64,000 bases of DNA from Alphaproteobacteria bacterium (GCA_040218575.1 JAVJRE010000002.1:62001-126000), one strand, 5' to 3'. Positions 17,363 to 26,267 are shown, numbered from the stretch's first letter. Notes: generated by a model not told the origin, from the sequence alone. Translations and numbers: made by a program.

Positions 17363-17983
17363 ATGATTCCACAGTTTGACGAGTCGACCGCCCTGTTGCT
17401 GATCGACGTACAGAAGGGGGTTGACGACACCGCCTATTATGGCGGGCCAACCGGACGCATGAACAACCCTGCTGCAAAGGATCACCTGCGGCAGGTGCTG
17501 AATGCGTGGCGGACCAAAGGGCGGCGCGTAGCCTTTACCCGTCATGACTCGGTAGAAAAAAACTCGCCCTTGAAGCTGGCCCTTGCCACCGGCGCGCAAC
17601 TGGACGGCATGGACATCCGTGACGGCGATATCGCCGTCACCAAGAGCGCCAACAGCGGCTTCATTGGTAGCGCGCTTGAACTGAGCCTGCGCCGGGCGCG
17701 CATCCAGCGTCTGGTCATCGCCGGCTTCTTCACCAATTTCTGTGTGGAAACGACGGTCCGCACGGCGGGAAACATGGGCTTCGACACCTATCTGGTGCAT
17801 GACGCCTGCGCCACCATGAACCGGATCGGCCTGGACGGCACCGACTATGACCCGCAGCTCGTCCACGACATGTCCGTCGCCAACCTGCACGGCGAGTTCT
17901 GCACCGCCATCGATACAGAGGACGCCATTGCCCTGCTGTCAGCCGACGCGGCGCATCTGCAACGTGTGCAGGGTAATGAATGA
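17363..17983 (+). CDS. Isochorismatase-family cysteine hydrolase
   Basis: 206-residue cysteine hydrolase of the isochorismatase/nicotinamidase fold. The catalytic triad is complete: Asp15 in LLLIDVQKG, Lys94 in AVTKSANSGF and Cys127 in FFTNFCVETTVR, with the usual cis-peptide region. Family substrates include nicotinamide, N-carbamoyl compounds, ureido acids and isochorismate; nothing nearby chooses among them. The gene is divergent from the cyclase (110 bp apart), with AGGGAG upstream of the ATG. Confidence 0.9.
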   Translation: MIPQFDESTALLLIDVQKGVDDTAYYGGPTGRMNNPAAKDHLRQVLNAWRTKGRRVAFTRHDSVEKNSPLKLALATGAQLDGMDIRDGDIAVTKSANSGFIGSALELSLRRARIQRLVIAGFFTNFCVETTVRTAGNMGFDTYLVHDACATMNRIGLDGTDYDPQLVHDMSVANLHGEFCTAIDTEDAIALLSADAAHLQRVQGNE

Positions 17984-18073
17984 GCGAGAGGCCGGTGGAT
18001 CGGCGCGGGCGGTCCAGGGCGAAGCACGACTGACCCCTGCCCAGCCCCGGCGCTGCGGCGACGGACCCCTGCC

Positions 18074-19147
18074 CTAGCCCTCCAACGGGGCGTGCAGTGT
18101 TGTCGTCCGGGCGGTAATGATGCCGCCGCGATTGCCGATCTCAATGGACCCATAGCGCTGCCTGAAACAGTCGGGCAACGGGCGGTCCCCGGCGACGGAG
18201 AGCCAAAGACGAAGCAGGTGACGCCTGTTCTCCGGCTCCGGCCAGTCCACAAAGCCGGTCCGGTCGTGCAGTTGTCCGTGATTGTACACGAACTGCATGT
18301 CACCGGGTTGCAGGTCCATGGCGAAATGGAGATCTTCATGATTGGCCAGCGCATCGAACATATCCAGCGCCGCTATGTGTTTTTCAGTCAGCCGCGTGGC
18401 GTCCGCAAAGCGTTGTGCGCTCTCGATGTATTGGCGCTGGTAGAAGACGGTCAGATGTCCTGCGTGCCAGTTGAGAACCGGAATGGTCATGAATGGCGCC
18501 GCCCCCTCCGGCACTTCGCCGCGGCGGTCGGTGGCGATGGGCTCGAACAAAAGGGCAAGCAGATCCGGGCGTTCCGTACGCATTCGGTTGTAGATCGACT
18601 GCACACTCACCAGCAAAGAGCGGCCGCCTTCGCGGGCGGCTTGCAGACACAGGAGCGCGACCACATCGGCGCTGTCGGTGTGGAAAGTCTGACGCTCTGA
18701 GGTCTGGTAGATGCGTGTATTGGCGTCTGTCCCCTTGGCGCCAATGTCGCGCACGTGCCCGAGAATATGCCCGGCGGCATTCTGTGACCGGGCGCGGCCC
18801 AGATGGGCGCCGATGCCACAAAAGATCGTCGCCGTGGTGCGCAGGTCGTAGCGCCCAATCGGCAGGCCGCGAAATACCCTTACGCCCACCCCATGCAGCA
18901 AATCCTGCTTTAGCTGCGCCAGCTTGTTTGCAAAGCGCGGCAGAGGAAAATCATCGCGCGTTATAGTGCCGATATCACGGTCCCGCGACAGAAATTGCGA
19001 CGCCGCGCCTTCAAGCTCACGAACCATGTCGGGGGACAGGATGGCCAGCCAGCGGTCCGGCTGGCGCGCCATGTCCGGCCCCAGCCAGGCGGAAGGTCCG
19101 CTGAACGTCTCGGGCATCATGTCCAGCACGGAGAGCGGGTGAGACAT
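18074..19147 (-). CDS. TauD/TfdA-family Fe(II)/2-oxoglutarate dioxygenase
   Basis: 357 aa from MSHPLSVLDMMPE; the frame extends further upstream without homology. The iron site is visible as HTD in RQTFHTDSADVVALLCLQ, with the distal histidine in FVYNHGQLHDRTGF followed by the 2-oxoglutarate-binding arginine in ENRRHLLRLWLS. Such enzymes hydroxylate sulphonates, phenoxy acids, gamma-butyrobetaine-like amines or amino acids. The substrate is not determined. It is divergent from a second, unrelated 2OG-Fe(II) oxygenase gene. Confidence 0.88.
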   Translation of the reverse strand: MSHPLSVLDMMPETFSGPSAWLGPDMARQPDRWLAILSPDMVRELEGAASQFLSRDRDIGTITRDDFPLPRFANKLAQLKQDLLHGVGVRVFRGLPIGRYDLRTTATIFCGIGAHLGRARSQNAAGHILGHVRDIGAKGTDANTRIYQTSERQTFHTDSADVVALLCLQAAREGGRSLLVSVQSIYNRMRTERPDLLALLFEPIATDRRGEVPEGAAPFMTIPVLNWHAGHLTVFYQRQYIESAQRFADATRLTEKHIAALDMFDALANHEDLHFAMDLQPGDMQFVYNHGQLHDRTGFVDWPEPENRRHLLRLWLSVAGDRPLPDCFRQRYGSIEIGNRGGIITARTTTLHAPLEG

Positions 19148-19623
19148 GGCTCTGGCAGCCTGATATGACGCTGTTCCGGGACGAAGAGGACAGCGGCGCC
19201 GTTGCGCCGCACCCGTGGGATTTCCTGTCGGCAATCTAGTCCGCCGACCGGCGGCCGCGCAACCAGATGCGGGCGGCGCGACGGCGTCCGGGCGCGGGGA
19301 CCACAGTCGTCTTCTCCGCACAGCGACAGCGCCCCTGCACCGCCCCTGCAGCGCCCCTCAGCGCCCGGGTGTGCAAAAAGAACCGCCCGATCAGGCAGCG
19401 TTTGCAGGTTGAAGCCTGTCAGTCCGAAACAGGCCTCGCCTCCGTTTGCCGGAGCCAGCTCCGGACCGGAGCCGGAGCCGAATCCGGCGGTGCCGCCGGG
19501 CCTTGCGGTCCGCCGCGGGAGCGGCTCTGCCGGCCGACCGGTCAACGCTGGCTCTTGCGTCCGCTACGCCGCTATATCACTCTTCGGCCAAGTCACTGCG
19601 CTTTGCTTTTGGGGGGAGAGGCT
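19148..19623. other. 476-bp divergent intergenic region, no gene recognised
   Basis: Separates two divergent dioxygenase genes. Open frames across it have no recognisable domain and no consistent start. Short GC-rich palindromic runs (for example around 19450-19485) are present, and GGGGGGAGAGG at about 19611-19621 is the ribosome-binding site of the downstream gene. Promoters for both genes must lie here but I could not assign them. Confidence 0.5.
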
Positions 19624-20487
19624 ATGCCGAGTACGAGCGCCGAAATGGCGATGTCGCTTGTCGATACCGACCGCTATCCGATCCACGATCTGGATTCGCC
19701 GGCAGGCCGCGCACTGGTCGAGCGCTGCCAGCGGGACCTTCGGGAACGCGCGCTCTGCGCCCTGCCGGGATATCTGCGGCCGGAGGGACTCCGGAAACTG
19801 GTAGACGAAGCCAATGGGCTGATGCCCAACGCGGTGTTCACCGACAATATGCGCAAGGTCAATTTCCAGGTGGAGACGGACGAAGTTCTGCCGGCCGATC
19901 ATCCGCGCAATGTCACCTATGCCAATCGCTATGCCCGACTCGTCAACTATCTGTTTCCCAACCAGGGCTATAGCCGCGCGCTGTTCCTGTGGTCCCGTCA
20001 GATTGACTTCGTACGCCAGGTCTATGGCGCGGAGACCATGTTTCCCACACAGTGTCCACACCTCGGCCTGACCATGAAGGTGGAAGGCGAAGGCGACACG
20101 GACGGCTGGCACTATGACGGCAATGACGGGGTGATCACCCTGTTGCTGCAAAAGCCGGACGAAGGCGGCTATTTCGAGTACGCGCCCTATATCCGTACGC
20201 TGGAGGACGAACGCTTCGACGAGGTCGCCAAGGTGCTGCGTGACCCCGTGACCTATGCCCAGCGCCCGGAGGCGGAGCCGGGGACTTTTGTCTTCTTCAA
20301 TGGCAACCTGTCACTGCACCGCGTTGCCCCGGTCGGACGGACGACGAAACCGCGAATGGTGCTTATCTTCAGCTATGACCGCACACCGAATTACGTGTTC
20401 GGTGATCGCGTGGCCGAGCGGTTCGCCGCCATGCCCAAGGTCAAGGACGTTGCCGCGTTGCGGACCCGCTACCTGAGCCAGGCCTAG
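19624..20487 (+). CDS. 2OG-Fe(II) oxygenase (double-stranded beta-helix)
   Basis: 287-residue putative oxygenase. The start MPSTSAEMAMSL is fixed by a strong purine-rich ribosome-binding site. The HxD motif is GWHYDGNDGVITLLLQ; GTFVFFNGNLSLHRVAPVG supplies the distal histidine and KPRMVLIFSYD the 2-oxoglutarate-binding arginine. The N-terminal 110 residues (PGYLRPEGLRKLVDEA, FQVETDEVLPADHP) look like the lid of phytanoyl-like or HalD-like oxygenases. A free amino acid or small amine is a possible substrate, but this is speculation. Confidence 0.82.
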   Translation: MPSTSAEMAMSLVDTDRYPIHDLDSPAGRALVERCQRDLRERALCALPGYLRPEGLRKLVDEANGLMPNAVFTDNMRKVNFQVETDEVLPADHPRNVTYANRYARLVNYLFPNQGYSRALFLWSRQIDFVRQVYGAETMFPTQCPHLGLTMKVEGEGDTDGWHYDGNDGVITLLLQKPDEGGYFEYAPYIRTLEDERFDEVAKVLRDPVTYAQRPEAEPGTFVFFNGNLSLHRVAPVGRTTKPRMVLIFSYDRTPNYVFGDRVAERFAAMPKVKDVAALRTRYLSQA

Positions 20488-20549
20488 GCCGGTTCTGCAG
20501 ATCGGTATCGCCGGGTGGCGGAGGGAAAGAGCCAGAATGCCAACGGTCT

Positions 20550-20568
20550 CCGGAGCTTCACGCTCCGG
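20550..20568. repeat. Perfect 7-bp inverted repeat (hairpin) in intergenic region
   Basis: CCGGAGC, a 5-base loop TTCAC, then GCTCCGG. It lies 63 bp after the oxygenase stop. No T-tract follows, so it is not a convincing intrinsic terminator; the rest of 20488-20706 holds nothing I recognise. Confidence 0.4.
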
Positions 20569-20706
20569 CGGCCGGTGGCGATGGCTCGGCGGGAAACATA
20601 AAGCGAAGCACTCTTACCCTGAGCAGACCAAATCCAACGGGCGGTCGGGCCTCGCTCACCTTGTGTCGACCCTACGCCCAAGTTACGCTAGCGATGAACC
20701 TCTTCG

Positions 20707-21126
20707 ATGAGCCGGGCTATGCCGATCACCGGTGGTTGCCATTGTGGCGCAATCCGATATGCGGTCGAGGGCGAAGCCATCGTCCACGCCCTCTGCCATT
20801 GCACGGACTGCCGTCGGCACGCCGGGGCTCCGATGGTCGGTTGGACAATGTATCCAACCGATTCGGTCAAGGTCACGAAGGGCACGGCGAAGGTCTACCG
20901 ATCCTCGAAGGATGGACGGCGACATTTCTGCGGCGATTGCGGCACCGGTCTGTTCTACGTCAATTCCGTCATATTGCCCGGAATGATCGATGTCCAAAGC
21001 GCAACATACGACGATCCAGACGTGGTACCGGCCCGGGCTCACATCCAGGTGGCCGAGCGCATTCGCTGGATGGAACACGCCCACGAACTGCCGATGTTCG
21101 ACCGGTATCCGCCGCCGGACAAGTAG
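20707..21126 (+). CDS. GFA family (glutathione-dependent formaldehyde-activating fold) protein
   Basis: 139-residue zinc-binding Mss4-like protein. The zinc ligands are seen as GGCHCGAIRY, CHCTDCRRHAGAP and HFCGDCGTGLFY, the full GFA/CENP-V cysteine set. The family name is historical; true formaldehyde-glutathione synthase activity is disputed for Gfa and most members have no known substrate. MPITGG four codons downstream is an alternative start; no strong Shine-Dalgarno sequence precedes either. Confidence 0.9.
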   Translation: MSRAMPITGGCHCGAIRYAVEGEAIVHALCHCTDCRRHAGAPMVGWTMYPTDSVKVTKGTAKVYRSSKDGRRHFCGDCGTGLFYVNSVILPGMIDVQSATYDDPDVVPARAHIQVAERIRWMEHAHELPMFDRYPPPDK

Positions 21127-21235
21127 GCGACGAGTCCCGCATCGGCGCATGTATTCGCGCCTGTATGGACCCCGCAGCCCCGCTGTCGCGTGTGCTGGCA
21201 GTAAAGCACGTGATTAACGCGCGAAACAGGATGGC

Positions 21236-22041
21236 GGTGCTGTCAGTCTAATGCGAACCGGTCTCCGAAGTGCCCACCGTCGGCGGCATCAAGCCGCCAG
21301 CTGACGCCATTCCGCCAGGACGGCTGAACGGGTCTTTTTGAAAGTTTCACCGCTGTTGAGATGACGGTCGGGCTTGAATTGATTGAAGATCGAAGCGTGG
21401 GCGAAAGCAAACTTCTGCAAGGTCTTGATGTCCCGGAACCGGGACATGGCCCTCTCCCGTCTTCGGAACGGCTGGTGCGAGTTTTCGACTCTGATGTTGA
21501 ACCAACGGACGCAGACTTGGATGCGTAAATTCCTGATCACATTCATCGCCGCCCGGTACGACCGAAGCCGGTCCGTCACGATCGCATGTGGCCGGTCATA
21601 GCGCTTCAAAGCACGCTCCAGAAACTGCAGCGCAGATCTGCAATCCCGCTGTCTTGTCGCGAAAACCTCGAGCACCTCGCCTTCGTGGTCGACCGTGTGC
21701 CAGCGATAATGATCTATGCCGTTTATCCGGACAAATACTTCATCAAGGTGCCAGCGCTAGGTTGAATGGTTCCGGTGCTGGATGGCTGTTTCCGGATCTC
21801 CACCGCGAACATCGGGCCGAACCTGCTCCACCAGAACCGCACTGTCTCATGACAAATATCAATGCCACGCTCATGCAGGAAATCCTTTACCCGCCCCAAT
21901 GACAGAGGATAGCGGATGTACAGCATCACCGTCGGGCGGAGAACCTCAGGCGACAAGCCGAAATCGCGGAAGGGGTTTCTCATCCGCCAAGGCTACGCGA
22001 CGACCCTGTCAGGCTTAAGCCGATTTAGTCTGACAACGCCC
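21236..22041 (-). mobile_element. IS6-like insertion sequence, decayed copy (about 806 bp)
   Basis: Bounded by imperfect inverted ends sharing TGTCAG-x-CTAA (21241-21251 and 22025-22036) and extending to GG/CC tips. It is closely similar to the copy at 24327-25133 across its whole length and lies in the same orientation. The transposase inside is frameshifted. Eight-base flanks (AGGATGGC left, TTGCGAAT right) do not match, so no target duplication survives, consistent with recombination or decay after insertion. Confidence 0.8.
21289..21983 (-). pseudogene. IS6-family transposase, frameshifted
   Basis: The first 60-odd codons (MRNPFRDFGLSPEV, HERGIDICHETVRFWWSRFGPM) and the last 128 codons (LEVFATRQRDCRSALQFLERA, AIVTDRLRSYRAAM, RVENSHQPFRRRERAM) match the intact neighbour copy. 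Between them, near 21760-21775, a one-base change throws the frame off, and an in-frame TAG stands in place of the codon before RWHLDEVFVRING. The DDE catalytic residues are thus split across frames and the enzyme should be inactive. Confidence 0.88.
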
Positions 22042-22235
22042 TTGCGAATGAAAGGATTAGTCGGTGCTGGTACATCGGAATAGGCAACTGTATGGATCAA
22101 CACGATACCGTTTTCACTTGGCAGAGCGCGAATGTGGTCGAGGAATTTGCCATAATTTTTCTCGCCAATGTGTTCGAACATGCCAACCGAAACGATCCGG
22201 TCGAACTTGCCTTTCAACACGCGGCATTCACGCAG
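22042..22235 (-). pseudogene. cfa: Cyclopropane-fatty-acyl-phospholipid synthase fragment
   Basis: The translation LKGKFDRIVSVGMFEHIGEKN followed by YGKFLDHIR and VLIHTVAYS matches the central S-adenosylmethionine-binding part of Cfa (E. coli has QFDRIVSVGMFEHVGPKN). The downstream end stops exactly at the IS6-like terminus: after NPFIRK the frame runs into IS sequence. Upstream, an in-frame TAG at 22236-22238 precedes LRECRVLKGK. It is therefore an internal piece of a cfa gene cut by the insertion. Confidence 0.82.
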
Positions 22236-22282
22236 CTAGAAACGCAAGCGCGAACCGGCCGAGGGGTCCGCCGCCCGCTGTA

Positions 22283-22348
22283 GTGGCCGAGCTAACCCTC
22301 GAAAAACTTGAACGCCACCTATTCGTGGCCACCGACATCCTTCGCGGC
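22283..22348 (+). pseudogene. Possible N-terminal fragment of type I restriction methylase HsdM
   Basis: The plus-strand reading from GTG at 22283 gives VAELTLEKLERHLF and VATDILRG, which resembles the conserved start of HsdM subunits (LTL-x-x-LERHL-x-x-A-x-DILRG). Homology ends abruptly after about 22 codons, where the convergent cyclase gene's 3' end begins. It is too short to function; I read it as debris from a recombination event. The assignment rests on a short motif. Confidence 0.45.
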
Positions 22349-22369
22349 CTCATTTCGGTGTTGGCAATG

Positions 22370-24136
22370 CTAATCGGGCAAGCCGACGGAGCGCAGATCC
22401 GTGATAATGCGGTCGTACCCGATAGCGTCAGCAAAGAGAAATCGCTCTCGTAGCGTCGCAACTCGGATTTCCGGGGCCACCTTGAGCAATCCACGCATCG
22501 TCGCTCTCGCTTCTATGTCACTTCCCAGACGGACCAGAGAGAGGATCAGAACGACAAGTGCAGGGCCAAAGTTAGGGTTCGCTTCTAGCGCCTGACGCGC
22601 CTGCGTGCGGGCCGCTTCATTGTCGCCAGCCGACAATCGCGCTGCGGCAGCGGCGCCCTTCGCGATGTAGCGTAATGGATCAAACGGGCTGAGTCGCAAG
22701 GATTGGCTGGCGTGACCTTCGCTGCCTTCTAGGTTGCCATGCATCATTTCGAGGACCGCTCCAACGTTGCGGGCGACAACGCAACTCGGATTCTGCATCA
22801 GAGACCGATTCACCATTAGCAACGCGGCGTCATGTCTACCGTCGAGCGCGCCGATCGCGAATGCGGCAAACGCTAGCGCAGCTGCGTCGTCGGTCCTGGC
22901 AGATGCGACCGCTTCGGCGTGGCGGAGAGCCCCTTCCTTATCTTCGGGGGCCCGGGCTCCCCAAAGGTATCGTTGTTGCAAGCACCAAGCGGCGAGTCCA
23001 TGTGCTTCAGCGTACCCGGGATCAAGTACTACCGCAGCGTCGAGAAACGCCAGAGCTTCCGTTCGCCCGGTTTGAGAGAAGGTGTAAGCCTGATCAAGCG
23101 CGCGCAGATAAAGGTCGTACGCGTCGAGGTTGTCCGTGCGCTTCCGCTTCGCTCGCTCTATCTCCGCCTGTTGTACCGAGGGCTCAATCGCCGCGACAAC
23201 GCCGGCTGTAATCTGATCCTGAAGATCAAATATGTCGGCAAGTGTACCGTCGAAGCGGTCCGCCCAGAGATGTCCGCCGGTTTCGGCCTCGATGAGCTGG
23301 GCAGTGATCCGAACGCGATCGCCGGCCTTGCGCACACTGCCTTCGAGCACATAACGCACGTTCAGATCCCGCCCCACCTTGCGAACGTCGGGGAAAGTTC
23401 CCTTGTAAGCGAACGTCGAATTGCGCGCGATCACTGTCAACCAGCGGATGCGCGCGAGGCTGGTGATGATCTCCTCGACCATGCCGTCGGCGAAATAGTC
23501 CTGCTTCGGATCGCCCGACATATTGGAGAACGACAGGACAGCGATTCCGGGCCGCATGGCCCGCTTCGTTCCGTTAAGCGCATTGGTGTCTGGTAAATCG
23601 GCCGGAGCGTCAAGCCGCACCCTGTAGGTGCGGACAGGCCTATCGATATTTTTGACCTGTTGTTCGCCGAGATCCTCGAACTCGGCATCGAGCTTGTTGC
23701 GGACATGTTCGAACACGGTTCCGGAGATGCAGATGCCGTCGGGATCCGCCAGTGCCTCAAGGCGAGCGGCGATGTTCACGCCGTCCCCGAATATGTCGTC
23801 GCCGTCGATAATGACGTCTCCGAGGTTGATGCCAAGACGCAACCGCATTCGCCGGTCCTCCGACACGCCTGCGTTCCGCTCCGCCATGGCCCGCTGGACG
23901 TCTACGGCGTACGAAACGGCGTCAACGGCGCTGCTGAACTCGATCAGCGTACCGTCACCCGTCGTCTTGACGATGCGGCCGCCATACTCAGCGATCTTTG
24001 GGTGCAGGAAATTGGTACGCAGGGCTTTGAGGCGCGCCAGCGTCCCCGTCTCGTCACGCCCCATCATCGCCGAGTAGCCGACAACATCGGCAGAGATGAT
24101 CGCGGCAAGGCGACGCTGAACACGTTCTTCGACCAT
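22370..24136 (-). CDS. Adenylate cyclase with TolB-like and TPR domains
   Basis: 588 aa in three parts. Residues 1-175 form a class III cyclase domain: IISADVVGYSAMM (first metal Asp17), GGRIVKTTGDGTLIEF (second) and GDDIFGDGVNIAARLEALADP. Residues about 190-310 are the TolB/FlgO-like segment common in this family (PGIAVLSFSNMSGDPKQDYFADG, RNSTFAYKG, VRYVLEGSVRKAGDRVRI). The remainder is tetratricopeptide helices (DLYLRALDQAY, LDPGYAEAHGLAAWCL, LRLSPFDPLRYIAKG). It looks intact and is the only complete gene between the two IS6-like copies. Confidence 0.92.
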   Translation of the reverse strand: MVEERVQRRLAAIISADVVGYSAMMGRDETGTLARLKALRTNFLHPKIAEYGGRIVKTTGDGTLIEFSSAVDAVSYAVDVQRAMAERNAGVSEDRRMRLRLGINLGDVIIDGDDIFGDGVNIAARLEALADPDGICISGTVFEHVRNKLDAEFEDLGEQQVKNIDRPVRTYRVRLDAPADLPDTNALNGTKRAMRPGIAVLSFSNMSGDPKQDYFADGMVEEIITSLARIRWLTVIARNSTFAYKGTFPDVRKVGRDLNVRYVLEGSVRKAGDRVRITAQLIEAETGGHLWADRFDGTLADIFDLQDQITAGVVAAIEPSVQQAEIERAKRKRTDNLDAYDLYLRALDQAYTFSQTGRTEALAFLDAAVVLDPGYAEAHGLAAWCLQQRYLWGARAPEDKEGALRHAEAVASARTDDAAALAFAAFAIGALDGRHDAALLMVNRSLMQNPSCVVARNVGAVLEMMHGNLEGSEGHASQSLRLSPFDPLRYIAKGAAAAARLSAGDNEAARTQARQALEANPNFGPALVVLILSLVRLGSDIEARATMRGLLKVAPEIRVATLRERFLFADAIGYDRIITDLRSVGLPD

Positions 24137-24326
24137 GGAAACTGTCGCATCCGGGATACTCGTTAGAGTGAGACCCTATGCTTCAACGGAGCAGCTGTCT
24201 ATCGACACCGAGTGTCCGCATTGGTCAGGCCTAAAGTTGGCATCGAACTCAAAATCGGCAGAGTTTGGCTAAGAATCGACCTGAATGACCATTCGAATTT
24301 ACTTCCGAGTTCGAGGCTAAAGCGGA

Positions 24327-25133
24327 GGTGCTGCTAGTCTAATGCGAACCGGTCTGCGAATTGCCCACCGCCGGCGGCATCAGGCCGCCAGCAGGCGCCA
24401 TTCCGCCACCGCTAGGTTGCGGTTCTTCCTGAAGGTACTACGGCGGATCTGATGACGGTCCAGGTTGAAGTGATTGTGGATAGAGGCGTGGGCCGATGCG
24501 AACTTCTGCAAGGTCTTGATGTCCCTGAACCGGGACATGGCCCCTTCCCGTCTTCGGAATGGCTGGTGTGAATTTTCAGCTCTGTTGTTGAGCCAACGGC
24601 CGCAGATCTGGTCGGCGGCGTTGCCGATCACGCTCATCGCCGCCCGGTACGACCGAAGCCGGTCCGTCACGATCGCATGTGGCCGGCCATAGCGCTTCAT
24701 CGCACGCTTCAGAAACCGCAGCGCAGCCTTGCGATCCCGCCGTTTCGTCGCGAAAACCTCAAGCACCTCTCCTTCTTGATCAACCGCGCGCCAGAGGTAA
24801 TGCGTCTTGCCGTTAATCCGCACGAATACTTCGTCCAGGTGCCAGCGCCACTGCGAATAATTCCGGTGCTGGATAGGCCGTTTCCGGATCTCCGCGGCAA
24901 ACATCGGACCGAACCGGTTCCACCAGAACCGCACTGTCTCATGGCAGATATCGATGCCACGCTCATGCAGGATATCCTCAACCTGTCGCAGTGACAGCGG
25001 ATAGCGGACGTACATCAGCACCGCCAGGCGGATAACCTCAGGAGAACTGTTGAAATACCGGAAGGGATTTTTCATCTCGAAAGGCTAGGAGACCCCACCT
25101 GCCCGCTCAAGGCTGTTTAGTCTGACAATGCCC
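24327..25133 (-). mobile_element. IS6-like insertion sequence, intact copy (about 807 bp)
   Basis: Imperfect inverted ends (GGTGCTGCTAGTCTAA on the left; the complement of GGGCATTGTCAGACTAAA on the right) enclose one uninterrupted transposase. Size is typical for IS6-family elements (about 800 bp). It is in the same orientation as the decayed copy, so the two plus 22042-24326 could have moved as a pseudo-compound transposon. Flanking octamers do not match each other. Confidence 0.83.
24380..25075 (-). CDS. IS6-family transposase
   Basis: 231-residue DDE transposase of the IS6/IS26 family. It has the short N-terminal helix-turn-helix (VLMYVRYPLSLRQVEDILHE, shown to the limit) and HETVRFWWNRFGPMFA, then the catalytic core: WRWHLDEVFVRINGK (first Asp), AIVTDRLRSYRAAM (second Asp) and NRAENSHQPFRRREGAM (Glu). 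Complete with no stops. Confidence 0.95.
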   Translation of the reverse strand: MKNPFRYFNSSPEVIRLAVLMYVRYPLSLRQVEDILHERGIDICHETVRFWWNRFGPMFAAEIRKRPIQHRNYSQWRWHLDEVFVRINGKTHYLWRAVDQEGEVLEVFATKRRDRKAALRFLKRAMKRYGRPHAIVTDRLRSYRAAMSVIGNAADQICGRWLNNRAENSHQPFRRREGAMSRFRDIKTLQKFASAHASIHNHFNLDRHQIRRSTFRKNRNLAVAEWRLLAA

Positions 25134-25324
25134 GTCGCGCCGACCGGCAGAGACCCGCTTCACAGGCTCGCCTGATCGCGCTCCCCCAGCACAACCGCAG
25201 ACGACATCGGAAGAGGATTGGGTCGAAATAGCCGCCCTGTTCCGGGCGATTGCCGCCCAACGCCCTGTTCGGAGACAGGTGTTGGGGGTGCATGGCGGAG
25301 GGAGAGGGACTACGGTCCAACGTT
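25134..25324. other. Spacer between IS6-like and IS5-family elements, nothing recognised
   Basis: About 190 bp with short open frames on both strands but no recognisable domain. It may be a remnant of the sequence into which the two elements inserted. Confidence 0.4.
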
Positions 25325-26267
25325 CTCTGAGTGTCTGACTCGGAATGTTTTGCGGGATTTCAGGTTCTTGCGATCCGCCTGACGAGGAGTTGGACGCTGG
25401 CGAGATAGAGCCATGCTTCGGCGGTTGTGACGGCGTTCTCGAAGTCCTTTGCCAGTCGGCGGTTGCGGTTGAGCCAGGCGAGCGTGCGCTCGACGACCCA
25501 TCGACGGGGCAGAACCTCGAAGCCGTTTGCGGTGTCGCTGCGCCTGACGATCTCGAGTGTCCATCGCCCGAGGCGATCGAGTGTGCCGGCCAGCTTGGCG
25601 CCGCCATAGGCAGCATCGGCAAAGACATGACGCAACCAAGGGAAGGCGGTTCGGACGCCGGCGAGCAGGTTGGGTGCGCCGTCGCGGTCCTGGACGCCGG
25701 CGCTGTGGATGACGCCGGCGACCAGCAGCCCGCCAGTGTCGGTGAGGATGTGGCGCTTGCGTCCCTTCACCTTCTTGCCGGCATCGAAGCCCCGAAGACC
25801 ACCACTCTCGGTAGTCTTGACCGACTGGCTGTCGATGACGCCGGTGCTCGGGCTGGCGTCGCGGCCGTCGGCCTGTCGTGCGGCCATGACCAGAAGATGG
25901 TTGATCGTCTGCCAAGTGCCATCGTCGCGCCAGGCGTAGAAGTAGCGCTGCACCGTCGAGCGCGGCGGGAACTCCCGCGGGATGAGCCGCCACGCACAGC
26001 CAGCCCGCAGCATGTAAAAGATCGCATTGACCACCTCGCGCAGCTCGGTCTCGCGCGGCCGTCCCAGCGCGCGCGGCTCCGGCAGATGCGGCGCGATCAG
26101 CGCCCACTCCGCATCGGTCACGTCGGTTGCGTAGCGCAGGTCGCTGCGCTCATACTTCGGCCGAGGGATTTCGGTCCACATCTTGCGGCTCCATCGGTTG
26201 TTGCCCACAACACCGGAATCACAACGGACTGAAATCACTCAATTCTTTTCGGGCCGGACACTGAGAA
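25325..26267 (-). mobile_element. IS5-family insertion sequence (about 940 bp)
   Basis: Imperfect terminal inverted repeats: the left end reads CTCTGAGTGTCTGACTCGG and the complement of the right end TTCTCAGTGTCCGGCCCGA, sharing AGTGTC-x-G-x-C-x-CG. They enclose a single transposase. Boundaries are accurate to a few bases. It separates the IS6 scar from the metal-resistance island. Confidence 0.8.
25360..26181 (-). CDS. IS5-family transposase (IS427-like group)
   Basis: 273 aa from MWTEIPRPKYERSDLRYA, the canonical start of this group; a longer frame exists but extends into the terminal region. The N-terminal DUF4096-like part is TDAEWALIAPHLPEP. The catalytic core shows GVIDSQSVKTTESGG (first Asp), HVFADAAYGGAKL (second Asp) and RRWVVERTLAWLNRNRRLAK (Glu in the Y/R-E-R region). 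It appears intact. Confidence 0.94.
   Translation of the reverse strand: MWTEIPRPKYERSDLRYATDVTDAEWALIAPHLPEPRALGRPRETELREVVNAIFYMLRAGCAWRLIPREFPPRSTVQRYFYAWRDDGTWQTINHLLVMAARQADGRDASPSTGVIDSQSVKTTESGGLRGFDAGKKVKGRKRHILTDTGGLLVAGVIHSAGVQDRDGAPNLLAGVRTAFPWLRHVFADAAYGGAKLAGTLDRLGRWTLEIVRRSDTANGFEVLPRRWVVERTLAWLNRNRRLAKDFENAVTTAEAWLYLASVQLLVRRIART

Noticed and set aside
20484-20681. 65-codon minus-strand frame after the oxygenase gene
   Set aside because: Overlaps the end of the plus-strand oxygenase gene, has no homology I recognise and no ribosome-binding site.
21228-25141. Target-site duplications of the IS6-like copies
   Set aside because: The 8-bp flanks of each copy, and the outer flanks of the pair, do not match.
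25117-25320. 68-codon minus-strand frame between the two IS elements
   Set aside because: No ribosome-binding site or recognisable domain.
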